64,000 nucleotides of DNA from Kluyvera georgiana ATCC 51603 (GCF_001654985.1 NZ_LXEU01000024.1:41086-105085), one strand, 5' to 3'; positions 1 to 13,347 are shown, counted from the first letter of the stretch. Numbers and translations are program-made. The notes: generated from the sequence alone by a model not told the origin.

Positions 1-452
1 AGATGGGGCATACGCTGGCGCTGCAATCGGTCGATATCCCGCTGGCGGATCCGCACTTCTGGACCATGCAAGGTTCGGTGCGCGTCGCGCAGCTGTGCCA
101 TGAGTTTGGTCTGACCTGGGGATCGCACTCCAATAATCACTTCGATATTTCGCTGGCAATGTTCACCCACGTCGCCGCCGCTGCGCCGGGTAAGATTACC
201 GCCATTGATACCCACTGGATCTGGCAGGAAGGTAATCAGCGCCTGACTAAAGCGCCGTTTGAAATTAAAAACGGTAAGGTGCAAGTACCGAATAAACCGG
301 GGCTGGGCGTTGAGCTGGATATGGATCAGGTGATGCAGGCCAACGCGCTGTATCAACAATACGGCCTGGGGGCGCGCGACGATGCCGTGGGAATGCAGTA
401 CCTGATCCCAAACTGGACATTTGATAACAAACGCCCCTGTATGGTGCGCTAA
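1..452 (+). CDS. gudD: glucarate dehydratase, C-terminal part (5' truncated by window edge)
   Basis: The frame is open from the first base and ends with TAA at 450-452, so about 150 C-terminal residues of an enzyme of roughly 446 are present. The segment [18 protein letters not shown] and the C-terminal [12 protein letters not shown] are almost identical to E. coli GudD, an enolase-superfamily enzyme that dehydrates D-glucarate to 5-keto-4-deoxy-glucarate. The His of SHSNNHFD belongs to the active-site region of this family. The glycerate kinase gene follows after 33 bases, consistent with a glucarate utilisation operon. The N-terminal half lies outside the window. Confidence 0.95.
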   Translation, partial: MGHTLALQSVDIPLADPHFWTMQGSVRVAQLCHEFGLTWGSHSNNHFDISLAMFTHVAAAAPGKITAIDTHWIWQEGNQRLTKAPFEIKNGKVQVPNKPGLGVELDMDQVMQANALYQQYGLGARDDAVGMQYLIPNWTFDNKRPCMVR

Positions 453-485
453 GCTTACTGCCGCCACTTCGCACAAGGACAGCTT

Positions 486-1625
486 ATGAAGATTGTAATT
501 GCCCCGGACTCATACAAGGAAAGCCTGAGCGCCCTCGAGGTCGCCAGTGCGATTGAAGCGGGATTTCGCGAGATCTACCCGGACGCCGAGTACATCAAAT
601 TGCCGGTTGCCGACGGCGGCGAAGGGACCGTTGAGGCTATGGTGGCGGCAACGCAGGGGCGGGTGATACAGGTTGAGGTGACCGGACCATTGGGTGAAGT
701 GGTGCCGGGTTTCTTCGGTGTCTCCGGCGACGAGCGCTGTGCCTTTATCGAAATGGCGGCGGCTAGCGGGCTTGAGCTTTTACCTCCCGACGCGCGTAAC
801 CCGCTGAAAACAACCTCATGGGGCACCGGAGAGCTGATTCGCCATGCGCTGGATCTTGGCGTGACGCGGATGATTATCGGCATTGGCGGTAGCGCCACTA
901 ACGACGGCGGCGCAGGTATGGTGCAGGCGCTTGGCGCGCAGCTGCTGACCGCTGACGGTCAGCCGATTGCGCCCGGCGGTGCGGGACTGTCGACGCTGGC
1001 AAAGATTGACATCAGCGGCCTGGATCCGCGCCTGGCGCAATGCCGGATTGATGTTGCCTGTGATGTGACGAATCCGCTGGTCGGTGATGACGGAGCGTCG
1101 GCGGTATTTGGGCCGCAGAAAGGCGCAACGCCGGAGATGGTTGCGCTGCTCGACCGCGCGCTGGCGCACTATGCCGGGCAAATTGCGCAAGAATTAGATC
1201 TTGATGTGCTGACGCTGGAAGGCGGCGGTGCGGCAGGAGGAATGGGAGCGGCGCTGTACGCGTTTTGCGGCGCACACCTGAGACCGGGTATTGATATCGT
1301 GACCGACGCGCTACATCTGGATGCGCTGGTTGCCGATGCGGATCTGGTGATTACCGGGGAAGGGCGTATCGATAGCCAGACGATCCACGGCAAGGTACCG
1401 GTAGGGGTGGCGCGGGTTGCCAAACGCTATCAGATACCGGTGATTGGGATTGCCGGCAGCCTGACGGCGGATGTGGGCGTTGTGCACCAGCACGGACTGG
1501 ATGCGGTGTTCAGCGTGCTGCATCGGATCTGTTCGCTCGACGAGGCGCTGGCAGAAGCCGGGACGAACGTACGAATGGCCGCGCGCAATATCGCTGCGGC
1601 GATAAAAGTGGGGCAGTCGCTGTAG
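486..1625 (+). CDS. garK: glycerate 2-kinase (GarK/GlxK family)
   Basis: The 379-residue product phosphorylates D-glycerate to 2-phosphoglycerate, the last step of glucarate/galactarate breakdown. It begins MKIVIAPDSYKES, contains the family glycine-rich block IIGIGGSATNDGGAG at about residues 130-144, and has ITGEGRIDSQTIHGK near residue 295. It aligns end to end with E. coli GarK (381 residues). The ATG at 486 follows the ribosome-binding sequence AAGGACAG. It sits directly behind gudD in the same direction, whereas in E. coli garK is elsewhere with garPLR. The paralogue GlxK is the alternative name; the reaction is the same. Confidence 0.93.
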   Translation: MKIVIAPDSYKESLSALEVASAIEAGFREIYPDAEYIKLPVADGGEGTVEAMVAATQGRVIQVEVTGPLGEVVPGFFGVSGDERCAFIEMAAASGLELLPPDARNPLKTTSWGTGELIRHALDLGVTRMIIGIGGSATNDGGAGMVQALGAQLLTADGQPIAPGGAGLSTLAKIDISGLDPRLAQCRIDVACDVTNPLVGDDGASAVFGPQKGATPEMVALLDRALAHYAGQIAQELDLDVLTLEGGGAAGGMGAALYAFCGAHLRPGIDIVTDALHLDALVADADLVITGEGRIDSQTIHGKVPVGVARVAKRYQIPVIGIAGSLTADVGVVHQHGLDAVFSVLHRICSLDEALAEAGTNVRMAARNIAAAIKVGQSL

Positions 1626-1697
1626 GCCGGATAAGGCAACGCCGCCATCCGGCAATCACACTCAAGCCGGATGGCGCTTCGCTTCTCCGGTCTACAG
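1622..1697. repeat. REP/BIME element (two REP units)
   Basis: Two palindromic units of the GCCGGAT...ATCCGGC type lie head to head. The first (about 1622-1653) pairs GCCGGAT with ATCCGGC. The second (about 1665-1697) starts GCCGGATGGCGCTTCGC and ends CTCCGGTCTACAGG. They fill the space between the convergent genes garK and barA; the first unit overlaps the garK stop codon. The consensus is that of E. coli/Citrobacter/Salmonella REPs rather than the GCCCGGTGGCGC form common in Klebsiella. Confidence 0.85.
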
Positions 1698-1704
1698 GTT
1701 TGTG

Positions 1705-4458
1705 CTAGCCCAGTATTTTCTTCGTTTCCCGCGTCACATTATCCATTTCATCCAGCAGTTCCAGCAGCTCCGGTTCTAGCTCTTCCGCCGGGGTGCCGCT
1801 ACGCAGCTGGCTTTCAATCAGCTGGCACAGATGTTTAAGACGCGGTACGCCGCTGTAGCCGCAGCTGCCGTGCAGTTTGTGAATGGCGTCGACCAGATTC
1901 TCAGGCTCTTCGCCGACCAGCTGCTCCTCCACCTTATTGCGTACTTCCGGCAGGAAGGCGATCAGCATTTGTAGCATCTCCCGCGCCAGGTCCGGCTTAT
2001 AGGCGGCCTGACGTAGCGCTAACTGCCAGTCCAGCGTGGTGTTCAGATCGATCGGCGGTTCCACCGGCGCGGGCTGGACGGGACGCGGCGGCGTAATGAC
2101 GCCAGGCTTATAGCGCAGCAGCAGGTCGTGCAGACGGTTCTCTTCAATGGGCTTCGCCAGATAGTCGTTCATCCCGGCGGTCAACAGCTTCTCTTTCTGC
2201 CCGGCAAGGGCGTGGGCGGTGACCGCAATCACCGGCGTTTGCTGCTGATGCGGAAGCTGACGAATCAGCTCACAGGCGCGAATGCCGTCAATGTCCGGCA
2301 TCTGGATATCCATCAGAATCAGGTCGAATTTCATCTGTTTAGCGCACTCAATCGCCTGCTGTCCGCTTTCGCACAGCTCAACGTGCTGCACCTGATCGTC
2401 CAACAGCGCGCCAATCAGTTTCAGGTTCGCCGGGTTATCGTCCACCGCCATCACCGTCATCGGCAGGCGATGCTCGGTCACCGGGACGGCCACCTGTGTG
2501 GGCGTACTGCGGCTGAATTCCTGCAGCACCGGCAGCAGACGGGTGACGGTCAACGGTTTCAGCAGGCAGGCAGCCGCGCCGTTTTGTTTCAGCGACTCGG
2601 CGTCAACCTGGGCGTGACACGGCAGCGCCAGCACCAGATGGTCGGTCATGCCGAGCGCGGTACTCAGCTTATCGCGGTGAATGCTGAGGTCGCGCACCGA
2701 AACCGGTACGGCAACCAGCAGAATGTCGTAGAACTCGGTGGGCAGCGCGGCAATACTCACCGCATAGACGACCTCGAGCGGCGTTGTCGCCAGCATATCC
2801 AGCGTCGCCTGCGCGGCGGCGGCATTGGCCTCCACGTAGGCGATACGCTTGCCTTGCAGGCTGCTGGTATCCGGCCCTTCAGAAATGACGTTCGGATTGA
2901 GATCGAGGTTGATATTGAACCAGAACGTTGAACCACGGTTGGGCTGGCTGTGGAAGGAGATATCGCCGCCCATCTCGCGCACCAGTTTTTGCGTGATCAC
3001 CAGCCCCAGCCCGGTGCCGCCGTGGCGTCGGGAGATGCTGGCATCGGCCTGGCGGAAGGCCTGGAACAAACGGGACTGATCGCGCTCCGGAATACCGATG
3101 CCGGTATCGCGGATCTGGACTTCAATTTGTACCTTGTTATTGCTGACGGCGCGCTGTTCTACCAGCACGTCAATGTTGCCGTTTTCGGTGAACTTGATGG
3201 CGTTGCCGACCAGATTGGTAATGACCTGCTGCAGACGCAGCGGGTCGCCGATGACGTTGTCCGGCACGTCATTTTTAATGTTCAGCGTCAGCTCAAGCCC
3301 TTTATCGTGCGCCGAATGCGCCAGCAGCGTGACGACTTCATCCAGCGAACTGCGTAACGGGAACGGAATGCTCTCCAGCAACAGTTTGCCCGCTTCCAGC
3401 TTGGAGAAGTCGAGCACATCGTTGATGATCGCCAGCAGGTTGTTGGCGGACCGCTCGATGGTATTGAGGTGGTCGCGCTGGGTCGGATTGAGCTCGGTTT
3501 TCAACGTCAGGCGGGTAAAGCCAATCACGCCGTTGAGCGGCGTACGCAGCTCGTGCGACATGTTGGCGAGGAACTCTGACTTGATGCGCGCCGCTTCCTG
3601 GGCGCGCTTCTTGGCGAGATCCAGTTCAACGTTTTGGATCTCCATCTGTTCAAGCGTCTCACGCAGGTCCGAAGTGGCCTGGTCGACGTTATGTTGCATC
3701 TCCTCGTGATAGGCGGCCAGCGACATGGCCATCGAGTTGATGCCGTTTTTCAGCATATCCAGCTCGCCGAGCATAAATCCCTCAACGCGGCTGTCGAGCT
3801 GGCCGCGGCGGATCCGGTCAACGGTGTTCACCATGTTGCGAATTGGCCCGGTGACATCCTGCATTAACCGCCAGCCGAAGATCAGCGCAATGCCGATGCA
3901 GAACAGCATCATCACGCTGGAGATAAAGATCTCTTTATACTGCTGAAGCCTGACCGACTTGAGATCCAGCTCCAGCGCTACGTAGCCGAGCATATTGACC
4001 GGCGTTTTGGCGTCCGACTGCGGTGATTCATCCGGCGAGTAGTGCTCGGAGATAATCGGCGTGCGTAGGATCATGATATCGCCGTGGCGCGTCACGCTCA
4101 GCCTTCGCGGGAAGGGCATGCCGCGCGGCAGCTGTAGCTCGCCAGGATCCAGTTGATAGTTTGAGGTGACGAACAGCTTGTTGTGTTCGTCATAGACGGA
4201 GATCGCCCGTACGATATCGGAGTGGCGACGGTGCAGCACGCTTATCAACTGGCCGATCGACTCACGGTTTTGCAAATTCATACCGTATTCGCTGGAGACG
4301 GCAAGCGGCTCGATAATGCTGGCGCCGGCGTCTTCCAGTTGACGCTGCAGGTCGTTATAGCGGTGGACGACGAAGAAGATGCTGAGCAGCAAACCGATTA
4401 ATACGGTCGGCGCCAGGATCAAAATCATCATTCTTGCACGCAGGCTGTAGTTGGTCAT
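1705..4458 (-). CDS. barA: hybrid sensor histidine kinase BarA
   Basis: The 917-residue inner-membrane tripartite kinase senses short-chain carboxylates and phosphorylates UvrY, thereby controlling CsrB/CsrC RNAs. There are membrane segments near residues 9-31 and 176-196 and a HAMP region after the second. The HisKA motif [19 protein letters not shown] (His near 302) is followed by an ATPase domain with GTGLGL, a receiver domain with [11 protein letters not shown] (Asp near 718) and a C-terminal Hpt motif [12 protein letters not shown] (His near 861). All three phosphorylation sites are present and the length equals E. coli BarA (918). It diverges from rlmD with about 56 bases between the starts. 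Confidence 0.97.
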   Translation of the reverse strand: MTNYSLRARMMILILAPTVLIGLLLSIFFVVHRYNDLQRQLEDAGASIIEPLAVSSEYGMNLQNRESIGQLISVLHRRHSDIVRAISVYDEHNKLFVTSNYQLDPGELQLPRGMPFPRRLSVTRHGDIMILRTPIISEHYSPDESPQSDAKTPVNMLGYVALELDLKSVRLQQYKEIFISSVMMLFCIGIALIFGWRLMQDVTGPIRNMVNTVDRIRRGQLDSRVEGFMLGELDMLKNGINSMAMSLAAYHEEMQHNVDQATSDLRETLEQMEIQNVELDLAKKRAQEAARIKSEFLANMSHELRTPLNGVIGFTRLTLKTELNPTQRDHLNTIERSANNLLAIINDVLDFSKLEAGKLLLESIPFPLRSSLDEVVTLLAHSAHDKGLELTLNIKNDVPDNVIGDPLRLQQVITNLVGNAIKFTENGNIDVLVEQRAVSNNKVQIEVQIRDTGIGIPERDQSRLFQAFRQADASISRRHGGTGLGLVITQKLVREMGGDISFHSQPNRGSTFWFNINLDLNPNVISEGPDTSSLQGKRIAYVEANAAAAQATLDMLATTPLEVVYAVSIAALPTEFYDILLVAVPVSVRDLSIHRDKLSTALGMTDHLVLALPCHAQVDAESLKQNGAAACLLKPLTVTRLLPVLQEFSRSTPTQVAVPVTEHRLPMTVMAVDDNPANLKLIGALLDDQVQHVELCESGQQAIECAKQMKFDLILMDIQMPDIDGIRACELIRQLPHQQQTPVIAVTAHALAGQKEKLLTAGMNDYLAKPIEENRLHDLLLRYKPGVITPPRPVQPAPVEPPIDLNTTLDWQLALRQAAYKPDLAREMLQMLIAFLPEVRNKVEEQLVGEEPENLVDAIHKLHGSCGYSGVPRLKHLCQLIESQLRSGTPAEELEPELLELLDEMDNVTRETKKILG

Positions 4459-4514
4459 GGAGGTCCGTTGTGGGAGAATCAGTGCAATATATTTGATTGA
4501 GAAAAATCTCTACG

Positions 4515-5813
4515 ATGGCGCAATTCTACTCTGCAAAACGGCGCGTGACGACGCGCCAGATCATAACCGTGACAGTCAGCAGTCTTGATCCCTTCGGGCA
4601 AGGTGTGGCGCGCCACAACGGTAAAGCATTATTCATCAATGGGTTATTGCCAGAAGAGCGTGCGGAAATTACCCTGACGGAAGACAAAAAACAGTACGCG
4701 CGCGGGCAGGTGAAGCGCCGTCTGAGCGACAGCCCGGAGCGCGTTGAACCCCGTTGCCCGCACTTTGGCATTTGCGGCGGCTGCCAGCAGCAGCACGCGT
4801 CGGTTGCACTACAACAGCGCAGCAAACGTGCGGCGCTAAATCGTTTAATGAATCACGAGGTCGAGGAGGTCATCGCCGGGGAAGCCTGGGGATACCGCCG
4901 CCGCGCGCGCTTAAGCTTGAATTATCAGCCTAAAACCCAACGCTTGCAGATGGGTTTTCGCAAGGCCAACTCGAACGATATCATCGATGTGGTGCAATGC
5001 CCCGTTTTGGTGCCCAGTCTTGAGGCGTTGCTGCCCGCAGTGCGTGAGTGCCTGAGCAGCCTGAAAGGCCAGCGTCACTTGGGGCACGTTGAGCTGGTCA
5101 GCGCCGATAACGGGCCGCTGATGGTGCTACGCCACACGGCGGCGCTTAATGGCGAAGACAAAGAAAAACTGGAACGCTTTTCGCATTCTTCCGGCGTGGC
5201 GCTGTATCTGGCGCCGGAAAGCGAGGTACTTGAACGCGTTACCGGTGATGCTCCCTGGTATTCCTCAGACGGGCTACGCTTAACCTTCAGCCCGCGCGAT
5301 TTTATTCAGGTTAACGACGGCGTGAATCAGCAGATGGTGGCGACGGCGCTGGCATGGCTGGACGTGCAGCCTACCGACCGGGTGCTGGATCTGTTCTGCG
5401 GGATGGGCAACTTTACGTTGCCGCTGGCCAAACGCGCGGCCAGCGTGGTCGGCGTCGAGGGCGTGCCCGCGCTGGTGGCGAAAGGGCGCGAGAATGCCGA
5501 ACTCAACCACCTGCAAAATGTCACCTTCTTTCACGAGAATCTGGAAGATGATGTAACACTTCAGGCGTGGGCGAAACACGGTTTTGACAAAGTTTTACTC
5601 GATCCTGCTCGTGCTGGCGCACCGGGCGTGATGCAGCATGTTATAAAATTAGCGCCGACGCGGGTGGTGTATGTTTCCTGCAATCCGGCGACGCTGGCGC
5701 GCGATAGCGAGGCGTTGCTGAATGCGGGTTACCAAATTCAGCGTCTGGCAATGCTGGATATGTTCCCGCACACTGGGCACCAGGAATCTATGGTGCTGTT
5801 TGAGCGTAGGTAA
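4515..5813 (+). CDS. rlmD: 23S rRNA (uracil-1939-C5) methyltransferase
   Basis: The 432-residue enzyme methylates U1939 of 23S rRNA using SAM. It has a TRAM domain at the N-terminus, iron-sulfur ligand cysteines at about 81, 87 and 90 ([10 protein letters not shown]) with a fourth in the DVVQCPVL segment, a SAM-binding [13 protein letters not shown] motif, and the catalytic cysteine in [13 protein letters not shown]. The start at 4515 ([10 protein letters not shown]) was chosen because it matches E. coli RlmD; an in-frame ATG 18 bases upstream would add MRKIST. It is upstream of relA in the same direction, as in E. coli. Confidence 0.97.
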   Translation: MAQFYSAKRRVTTRQIITVTVSSLDPFGQGVARHNGKALFINGLLPEERAEITLTEDKKQYARGQVKRRLSDSPERVEPRCPHFGICGGCQQQHASVALQQRSKRAALNRLMNHEVEEVIAGEAWGYRRRARLSLNYQPKTQRLQMGFRKANSNDIIDVVQCPVLVPSLEALLPAVRECLSSLKGQRHLGHVELVSADNGPLMVLRHTAALNGEDKEKLERFSHSSGVALYLAPESEVLERVTGDAPWYSSDGLRLTFSPRDFIQVNDGVNQQMVATALAWLDVQPTDRVLDLFCGMGNFTLPLAKRAASVVGVEGVPALVAKGRENAELNHLQNVTFFHENLEDDVTLQAWAKHGFDKVLLDPARAGAPGVMQHVIKLAPTRVVYVSCNPATLARDSEALLNAGYQIQRLAMLDMFPHTGHQESMVLFERR

Positions 5814-5820
5814 TAACGGT

Positions 5821-5842
5821 GGCTTGTCGACTTCGACAGGCC
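5821..5842. other. hairpin between rlmD and relA
   Basis: GGCTTGTCG (5821-5829) and CGACAGGCC (5834-5842) form a 9-bp stem with one G-U pair and a four-base loop. There is no U-tract after it, so it is not a normal intrinsic terminator. It lies just ahead of the AAAGGAGAGG ribosome-binding site of relA and could affect readthrough, mRNA stability or translation of relA. That role is inferred. Confidence 0.5.
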
Positions 5843-5863
5843 GGTCCCTGAAAGGAGAGGACA

Positions 5864-8095
5864 ATGGTTGCGGTAAGAAGTGCACATCTCAATAAAGCTG
5901 GTGAATTTGACCCACAGAAATGGATCGCAAGTCTGGGAATTTCCAGCCAGCAGTCGTGTGAACGCTTAGCCGAGACCTGGGATTATTGTCGCCGCCAGAC
6001 CGTGGGGCGTGATGACGCCGAGCTGATGCTGTGGCGCGGGGTTGAGATGGTTGAAATCCTCTCAACGCTGAGTATGGATAACGACACGCTACGCGCGGCG
6101 CTGCTGTTCCCGTTAGTCGATGCTAACGTGGTCAGTGAAGAGGTGCTCAGCGAGAGCGCCGGGCAGTCGGTGGTGACGCTGATTCACGGCGTGCGCGATA
6201 TGGCGGCCATCCGCCAACTGAAGGCCACCCATACTGACGCGGTTTCCTCCGAACAGGTCGACAACGTCCGTCGCATGCTGCTGGCGATGGTCGACGATTT
6301 CCGCTGCGTGGTCATCAAGCTCGCCGAGCGTATTGCGCATCTGCGTGAGGTGAAGGATGCGCCGGAAGATGAGCGCGTGCTGGCGGCGAAAGAGTGTACC
6401 AACATCTACGCGCCGCTCGCGAACCGTCTCGGTATCGGCCAGCTCAAATGGGAGCTGGAAGATTACTGCTTCCGCTACCTGCACCCGGCGGAATACAAAC
6501 GTATTGCCAAACTGCTGCACGAGCGTCGTATTGACCGTGAGCATTACATCAATGACTTCGTCGGCCACCTGCGCAGTGAAATGAAAACCGAAGGGGTCAA
6601 AGCCGAGGTTTACGGTCGTCCGAAGCATATCTACAGCATCTGGCGCAAAATGCAGAAAAAACACCTCGCGTTCGACGAACTGTTTGACGTGCGCGCGGTG
6701 CGTATCGTCGCCGAGCGCCTGCAGGATTGCTACGCCGCGCTGGGGATAGTGCACACTCACTACCGCCACCTGCCGGATGAGTTCGATGACTACGTCGCCA
6801 ACCCGAAACCGAACGGCTATCAGTCCATCCACACCGTGGTGCTGGGGCCTGGCGGCAAAACGGTTGAGATCCAGATTCGTACTAAACAGATGCACGAAGA
6901 TGCCGAGCTGGGCGTCGCCGCGCACTGGAAGTACAAAGAAGGCACCGCCAGTGGCCAGCGCTCCGGTCACGAAGATCGTATCGCCTGGCTGCGTAAGCTG
7001 ATTGCCTGGCAGGAAGAGATGGCCGACTCGGGCGAAATGCTCGACGAAGTGCGCAGCCAGGTCTTTGATGACCGCGTCTACGTGTTTACGCCGAAAGGCG
7101 ACGTGGTGGATCTGCCGGCAGGCTCCACGCCGTTGGACTTTGCCTACCACATTCACAGCGATGTTGGACACCGCTGCATCGGCGCGAAGATCGGCGGGCG
7201 CATCGTGCCGTTCACCTATCAACTGCAGATGGGCGACCAGATTGAAATCATCACCCAGAAGCAGCCGAACCCAAGCCGCGACTGGCTGAACCCGAATCTG
7301 GGCTATGTGACAACCAGCCGCGGGCGTTCGAAAATCCACGCCTGGTTCCGTAAACAGGATAAAGACAAGAACGTGCTGGCCGGGCGGCAGATCCTCGACG
7401 ACGAGCTGGAGCATTTGGGCATCAGCCTCAAGGAAGCCGAAAAGCACCTGCTGCCGCGCTACAACTTTAACGACGTGGAAGAGCTGCTGGCGGCGATCGG
7501 CGGCGGCGATATTCGCCTCAACCAGATGGTCAACTTCCTGCAGGCGCAGTTCAATAAACCGAGCGCCGCTGAACAGGATGCCGCCGCGCTTAAACAACTA
7601 CAGCAGAAATCTTACACGCCGCAAAACCGCAGCAAAGACAACGGCCGCGTGGTGGTTGAAGGTGTTGGCAACCTGATGCACCACATTGCCCGTTGCTGCC
7701 AGCCGATTCCTGGCGATGAAATTGTCGGCTTCATTACCCAGGGGCGCGGCATTTCGGTGCACCGTGCGGACTGTGAACAGTTGGCGGAACTGCAATCGCA
7801 CGCGCCGGAACGTATTGTCGATGCGGTGTGGGGCGAGAGCTACTCGGCGGGCTATTCGCTGGTGGTGCGCGTGCAGGCTAACGACCGCAGCGGCCTGCTG
7901 CGCGATATCACCACCATTCTCGCCAACGAGAAGGTCAACGTACTGGGCGTGGCCAGCCGCAGCGATACCAAGCAGCAGATGGCGACCATCGACATGACCA
8001 TTGAAATCTACAACCTGCAGGTGCTGGGCCGCGTGCTTGGCAAGCTGAACCAGGTGCCGGACGTGATCGACGCGCGTCGACTGCACGGCGGTTAA
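5864..8095 (+). CDS. relA: GTP pyrophosphokinase, (p)ppGpp synthetase I
   Basis: The 743-residue ribosome-associated stringent factor makes (p)ppGpp from ATP and GTP/GDP when uncharged tRNA enters the A site. Order of domains: an inactive HD-type pseudohydrolase domain (no HD pair visible in the first 170 residues), the synthetase domain with EFDDYVANPKPNGYQSIH, a TGS domain near 405-465 (VYVFTPKGDVVDLPAGST), a zinc/CC region with HHIARCCQPIPGDEI, and a C-terminal ACT/RRM domain. It aligns over its full length with E. coli RelA (744). The start has a strong AGGAGAGG site. In E. coli mazEF follows; here mazG follows directly. Confidence 0.98.
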   Translation: MVAVRSAHLNKAGEFDPQKWIASLGISSQQSCERLAETWDYCRRQTVGRDDAELMLWRGVEMVEILSTLSMDNDTLRAALLFPLVDANVVSEEVLSESAGQSVVTLIHGVRDMAAIRQLKATHTDAVSSEQVDNVRRMLLAMVDDFRCVVIKLAERIAHLREVKDAPEDERVLAAKECTNIYAPLANRLGIGQLKWELEDYCFRYLHPAEYKRIAKLLHERRIDREHYINDFVGHLRSEMKTEGVKAEVYGRPKHIYSIWRKMQKKHLAFDELFDVRAVRIVAERLQDCYAALGIVHTHYRHLPDEFDDYVANPKPNGYQSIHTVVLGPGGKTVEIQIRTKQMHEDAELGVAAHWKYKEGTASGQRSGHEDRIAWLRKLIAWQEEMADSGEMLDEVRSQVFDDRVYVFTPKGDVVDLPAGSTPLDFAYHIHSDVGHRCIGAKIGGRIVPFTYQLQMGDQIEIITQKQPNPSRDWLNPNLGYVTTSRGRSKIHAWFRKQDKDKNVLAGRQILDDELEHLGISLKEAEKHLLPRYNFNDVEELLAAIGGGDIRLNQMVNFLQAQFNKPSAAEQDAAALKQLQQKSYTPQNRSKDNGRVVVEGVGNLMHHIARCCQPIPGDEIVGFITQGRGISVHRADCEQLAELQSHAPERIVDAVWGESYSAGYSLVVRVQANDRSGLLRDITTILANEKVNVLGVASRSDTKQQMATIDMTIEIYNLQVLGRVLGKLNQVPDVIDARRLHGG

Positions 8096-8104
8096 CTTCC
8101 CTTT

Positions 8105-8131
8105 TACCCTCTCCCTGTTGGGGGAGGGTAA
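8105..8131. repeat. short palindromic intergenic repeat
   Basis: TACCCTCTCCC (8105-8115) faces GGGGAGGGTA around TGTT, a stem with one G-T pair. The CCCTCTCCC core also occurs in the larger repeat between cysI and cysH (21.7 kb), so it looks like a member of the same enterobacterial intergenic repeat class. It occupies most of the 61 bases between relA and mazG, where E. coli carries mazEF. Confidence 0.5.
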
Positions 8132-8156
8132 CGCTCTATTTTTGCAAGGAAACACC

Positions 8157-8948
8157 ATGACTCAAATCGACCGACTGCTCGGCATTATGCAGCGCCTGCG
8201 CGACCCGGAAAACGGCTGCCCGTGGGATAAAGAGCAGACGTTCAGCTCCATCGCCCCCTACACGCTGGAAGAAACCTACGAAGTACTCGATGCCATCGCT
8301 CGCGAAGATTTTGACGACCTGCGCGGTGAACTTGGCGACCTGCTGTTCCAGGTGGTGTTCTACGCCCAGATGGCTCAGGAAGAAGGGCGCTTTGATTTCA
8401 ACGACATTTGCGCCGCCATCAGCGACAAGCTGGAACGTCGCCACCCGCACATCTTCGGCGATGCAAATGCCAGCAACAGTCAGGAAGTGCTGGCCCGCTG
8501 GGAGCAGATCAAAACCGCCGAACGCGCGGAAAAAGCGCAGCACTCCGCGCTGGATGACATTCCGCGCGCTTTCCCGGCGCTGATGCGGGCGCACAAAATC
8601 CAGAAACGCTGTTCGGCGGTAGGTTTTGACTGGACGACGCTGGGTCCGGTTCTGGACAAAGTGTACGAAGAAATTGATGAAGTCATGGACGAAGCCAGGC
8701 AGGCGGTCGTCGATGAAGCTAGACTGGAAGAGGAAATGGGCGATCTGCTGTTTGCCACCGTCAATCTTTCACGTCATTTAGGTGTCAAAGCCGAGACCGC
8801 GCTGCAAAAAGCGAATGAAAAATTTGAGCGCCGTTTCCGCGAAGTTGAGCGAATTGTGGCTGAACGAGGCCTGGAAATGACCGGCGTAGACCTCAATGTG
8901 ATGGAAGAAGTTTGGCAACAGGTAAAACAGCAGGAACATGATCTCTAA
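8157..8948 (+). CDS. mazG: nucleoside triphosphate pyrophosphohydrolase
   Basis: The 263-residue all-alpha NTP pyrophosphatase hydrolyses (d)NTPs to monophosphates and is linked to starvation responses. Two MazG domains are visible. The N-terminal one carries LEETYEVLDAI and the metal-binding DDLRGELGDLLFQ. The C-terminal one carries EIDEVMDEARQAVVDEARL and EEEMGDLLFATVNL. Length and sequence match E. coli MazG (263). The start at 8157 (MTQIDRLLG) follows AAGGAAACACC; an upstream in-frame ATG at 8118 lies in the intergenic hairpin and is unlikely. The usual upstream partner mazEF is missing. Confidence 0.96.
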   Translation: MTQIDRLLGIMQRLRDPENGCPWDKEQTFSSIAPYTLEETYEVLDAIAREDFDDLRGELGDLLFQVVFYAQMAQEEGRFDFNDICAAISDKLERRHPHIFGDANASNSQEVLARWEQIKTAERAEKAQHSALDDIPRAFPALMRAHKIQKRCSAVGFDWTTLGPVLDKVYEEIDEVMDEARQAVVDEARLEEEMGDLLFATVNLSRHLGVKAETALQKANEKFERRFREVERIVAERGLEMTGVDLNVMEEVWQQVKQQEHDL

Positions 8949-9090
8949 AGAATTTTTGCGGGAAAGGGCGAAAAGTGCGAAATCTTAAATGACAAGCGCT
9001 TGATTTGCGTCAAAAACATTTACCCAAAAGGGGCTATTTTCTCACTCCCCATGTTTGTTTCTGCGGCGATTGAGGAGCGAGAATGAAAGT

Positions 9091-9119
9091 TTGTGGCGCT
9101 CGCCATGTTCGGGTATACT
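9091..9119 (+). promoter_or_regulatory. putative sigma-70 promoter of pyrG
   Basis: TTGTGG (9091-9096) and TATACT (9114-9119) are spaced by 17 bases, 53 bases before the pyrG ATG. The 223-base gap between mazG and pyrG needs a promoter, and this is the best match seen. In E. coli pyrG is regulated mostly through other means, so no operator is proposed. Confidence 0.5.
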
Positions 9120-9156
9120 ACTTTCCCGTCTTGGTTATTCCATCGTTTCACCCTAA

Positions 9157-10809
<1,653 letters not shown>

Positions 10810-10819
10810 AAAAAGTTAG

Positions 10820-12187
<1,368 letters not shown>

Positions 12188-12209
12188 TCCTGTCTTTATC
12201 TGATATAGA

Positions 12210-12240
12210 AATGCCAGCCTTCGGGCTGGCATTTTTTTTA
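12210..12240 (+). terminator. eno rho-independent terminator
   Basis: AATGCCAGCC and GGCTGGCATT form a 10-bp stem with a TTCG tetraloop, followed by a run of T residues to 12239. It overlaps the stop codon (12238-12240) of the convergent SDR gene, so the two genes meet tail to tail on the same element. Confidence 0.92.
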
Positions 12241-13347
12241 CTTAAAATCGACCGCCATCTGCTGTGGAATCGAGAGTCCACGCGTGGTTTGTACGCAGCG
12301 ATCGATATAGTCGGTAAAGCGCGGTGGTTTTGGCATGCCGATACTGAGCAACTTATCGTTGCTAAAGCGCACGTTCAGCGTGGCGAAAGCGCCATACAGC
12401 CGCATCGCTTTCAACATTAGCCGCTCGTTACACGGGCCGAAAATACCTTTCAGTTCACGCCGCATTTTCACCAGCGTTTCATAGCTCACCTGCGCATAGC
12501 GGTCGCCAACCGGTGCCTGCTCCAGGGCTTTCGCCATCGCATAATCAATATCGGCAAAGCGAACGCTATTCTCTTCTCCCGCGGAGATATGTATCACTTC
12601 CCCTTGGACCAGCGGCGCATCCAACAGCAGAAGCAGCGCGTTGGCACAGTAATCGACCGGCACCACATCAATTCTGTCCTCCATCGAACACAGGAATTTT
12701 TGCAGCATCAGCCCCATGCTGAAGACCCAGAAAATGCTGCTGGATGGCTGGCAGCCGTGGCGAGTATGGCCCACAACGATTGAGGGGCGGGCGACGATCA
12801 GGGGTAGCCTTGGAAGCTGCTGTTGCATCAGCTGTTCAATGGTCGATTTGGAATGCGTGTACTCTACCAGGTGTTCGGCTCGCTCGCGGAACTCTGCGCT
12901 TTCAGCGACCAGAGAGTCCGGCTCTGGCGAGCAGGACATTGCCGTACCGACGTGCAGAAAGCGCTGTAAGCCTTCCACCTTTGCCATACGGCGAGCAAAC
13001 TGTAGCGTACCTTCTACGTTCACCTTCCAGATCAGCGGGTTGCTGCCAAAGGAAGCCACAGCGGCGCAGTTCAGCACGTGGGTTACCTCGTCCAGGCGCG
13101 CATCACCGAGAAAACTCTCCGGATAGGCTAAGTCACCCAGCAGGATATTGTGTGGGGCAATCTTCGTCAGCTTCTCTTCGTCGATATTGAATTTACGTAA
13201 GTTCTCCTTAACCCTTGCGACAGCGGCTTCACCGTTATCTGCACGGACTAACAGCAGTAAATTAACGTCGCTGTGGGTATTGAGAATGGCTTCCAGCGCC
13301 GCGCCGCCCAGAAAACCGGTAACGCCCGTGATTAATAATGTATTCAT
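12238..13347 (-). CDS. SDR-family oxidoreductase, thioester/fatty-acyl reductase-like
   Basis: The 369-residue protein has the extended-SDR Rossmann motif GVTGFLG at residues 8-14, the downstream HVGTAMS segment and the catalytic YxxxK (YTHSK, Tyr163 and Lys167). The overall pattern (LLLVRADNGEAAVARVKENL, ARPSIVVGHTRHG) is that of the NAD_binding_4 group, the terminal thioester or fatty-acyl-CoA reductases. Here it stands alone, with no adenylation or carrier domain and no biosynthetic neighbours. It is predicted to be a soluble NAD(P)H-dependent reductase or dehydrogenase; the substrate is unknown. E. coli K-12 has no counterpart at this site. Confidence 0.8.
   Translation of the reverse strand: MNTLLITGVTGFLGGAALEAILNTHSDVNLLLLVRADNGEAAVARVKENLRKFNIDEEKLTKIAPHNILLGDLAYPESFLGDARLDEVTHVLNCAAVASFGSNPLIWKVNVEGTLQFARRMAKVEGLQRFLHVGTAMSCSPEPDSLVAESAEFRERAEHLVEYTHSKSTIEQLMQQQLPRLPLIVARPSIVVGHTRHGCQPSSSIFWVFSMGLMLQKFLCSMEDRIDVVPVDYCANALLLLLDAPLVQGEVIHISAGEENSVRFADIDYAMAKALEQAPVGDRYAQVSYETLVKMRRELKGIFGPCNERLMLKAMRLYGAFATLNVRFSNDKLLSIGMPKPPRFTDYIDRCVQTTRGLSIPQQMAVDFK

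Noticed and set aside
2128..2931. Plus-strand open frame of 267 codons opposite barA
   Set aside because: barA is complete with all three phosphorylation domains; the antisense frame is His/Gln/Arg-rich and matches no family.
6113..7597. Minus-strand open frame of 494 codons opposite relA
   Set aside because: It lies entirely antisense to the well-conserved relA and has no recognisable domain.
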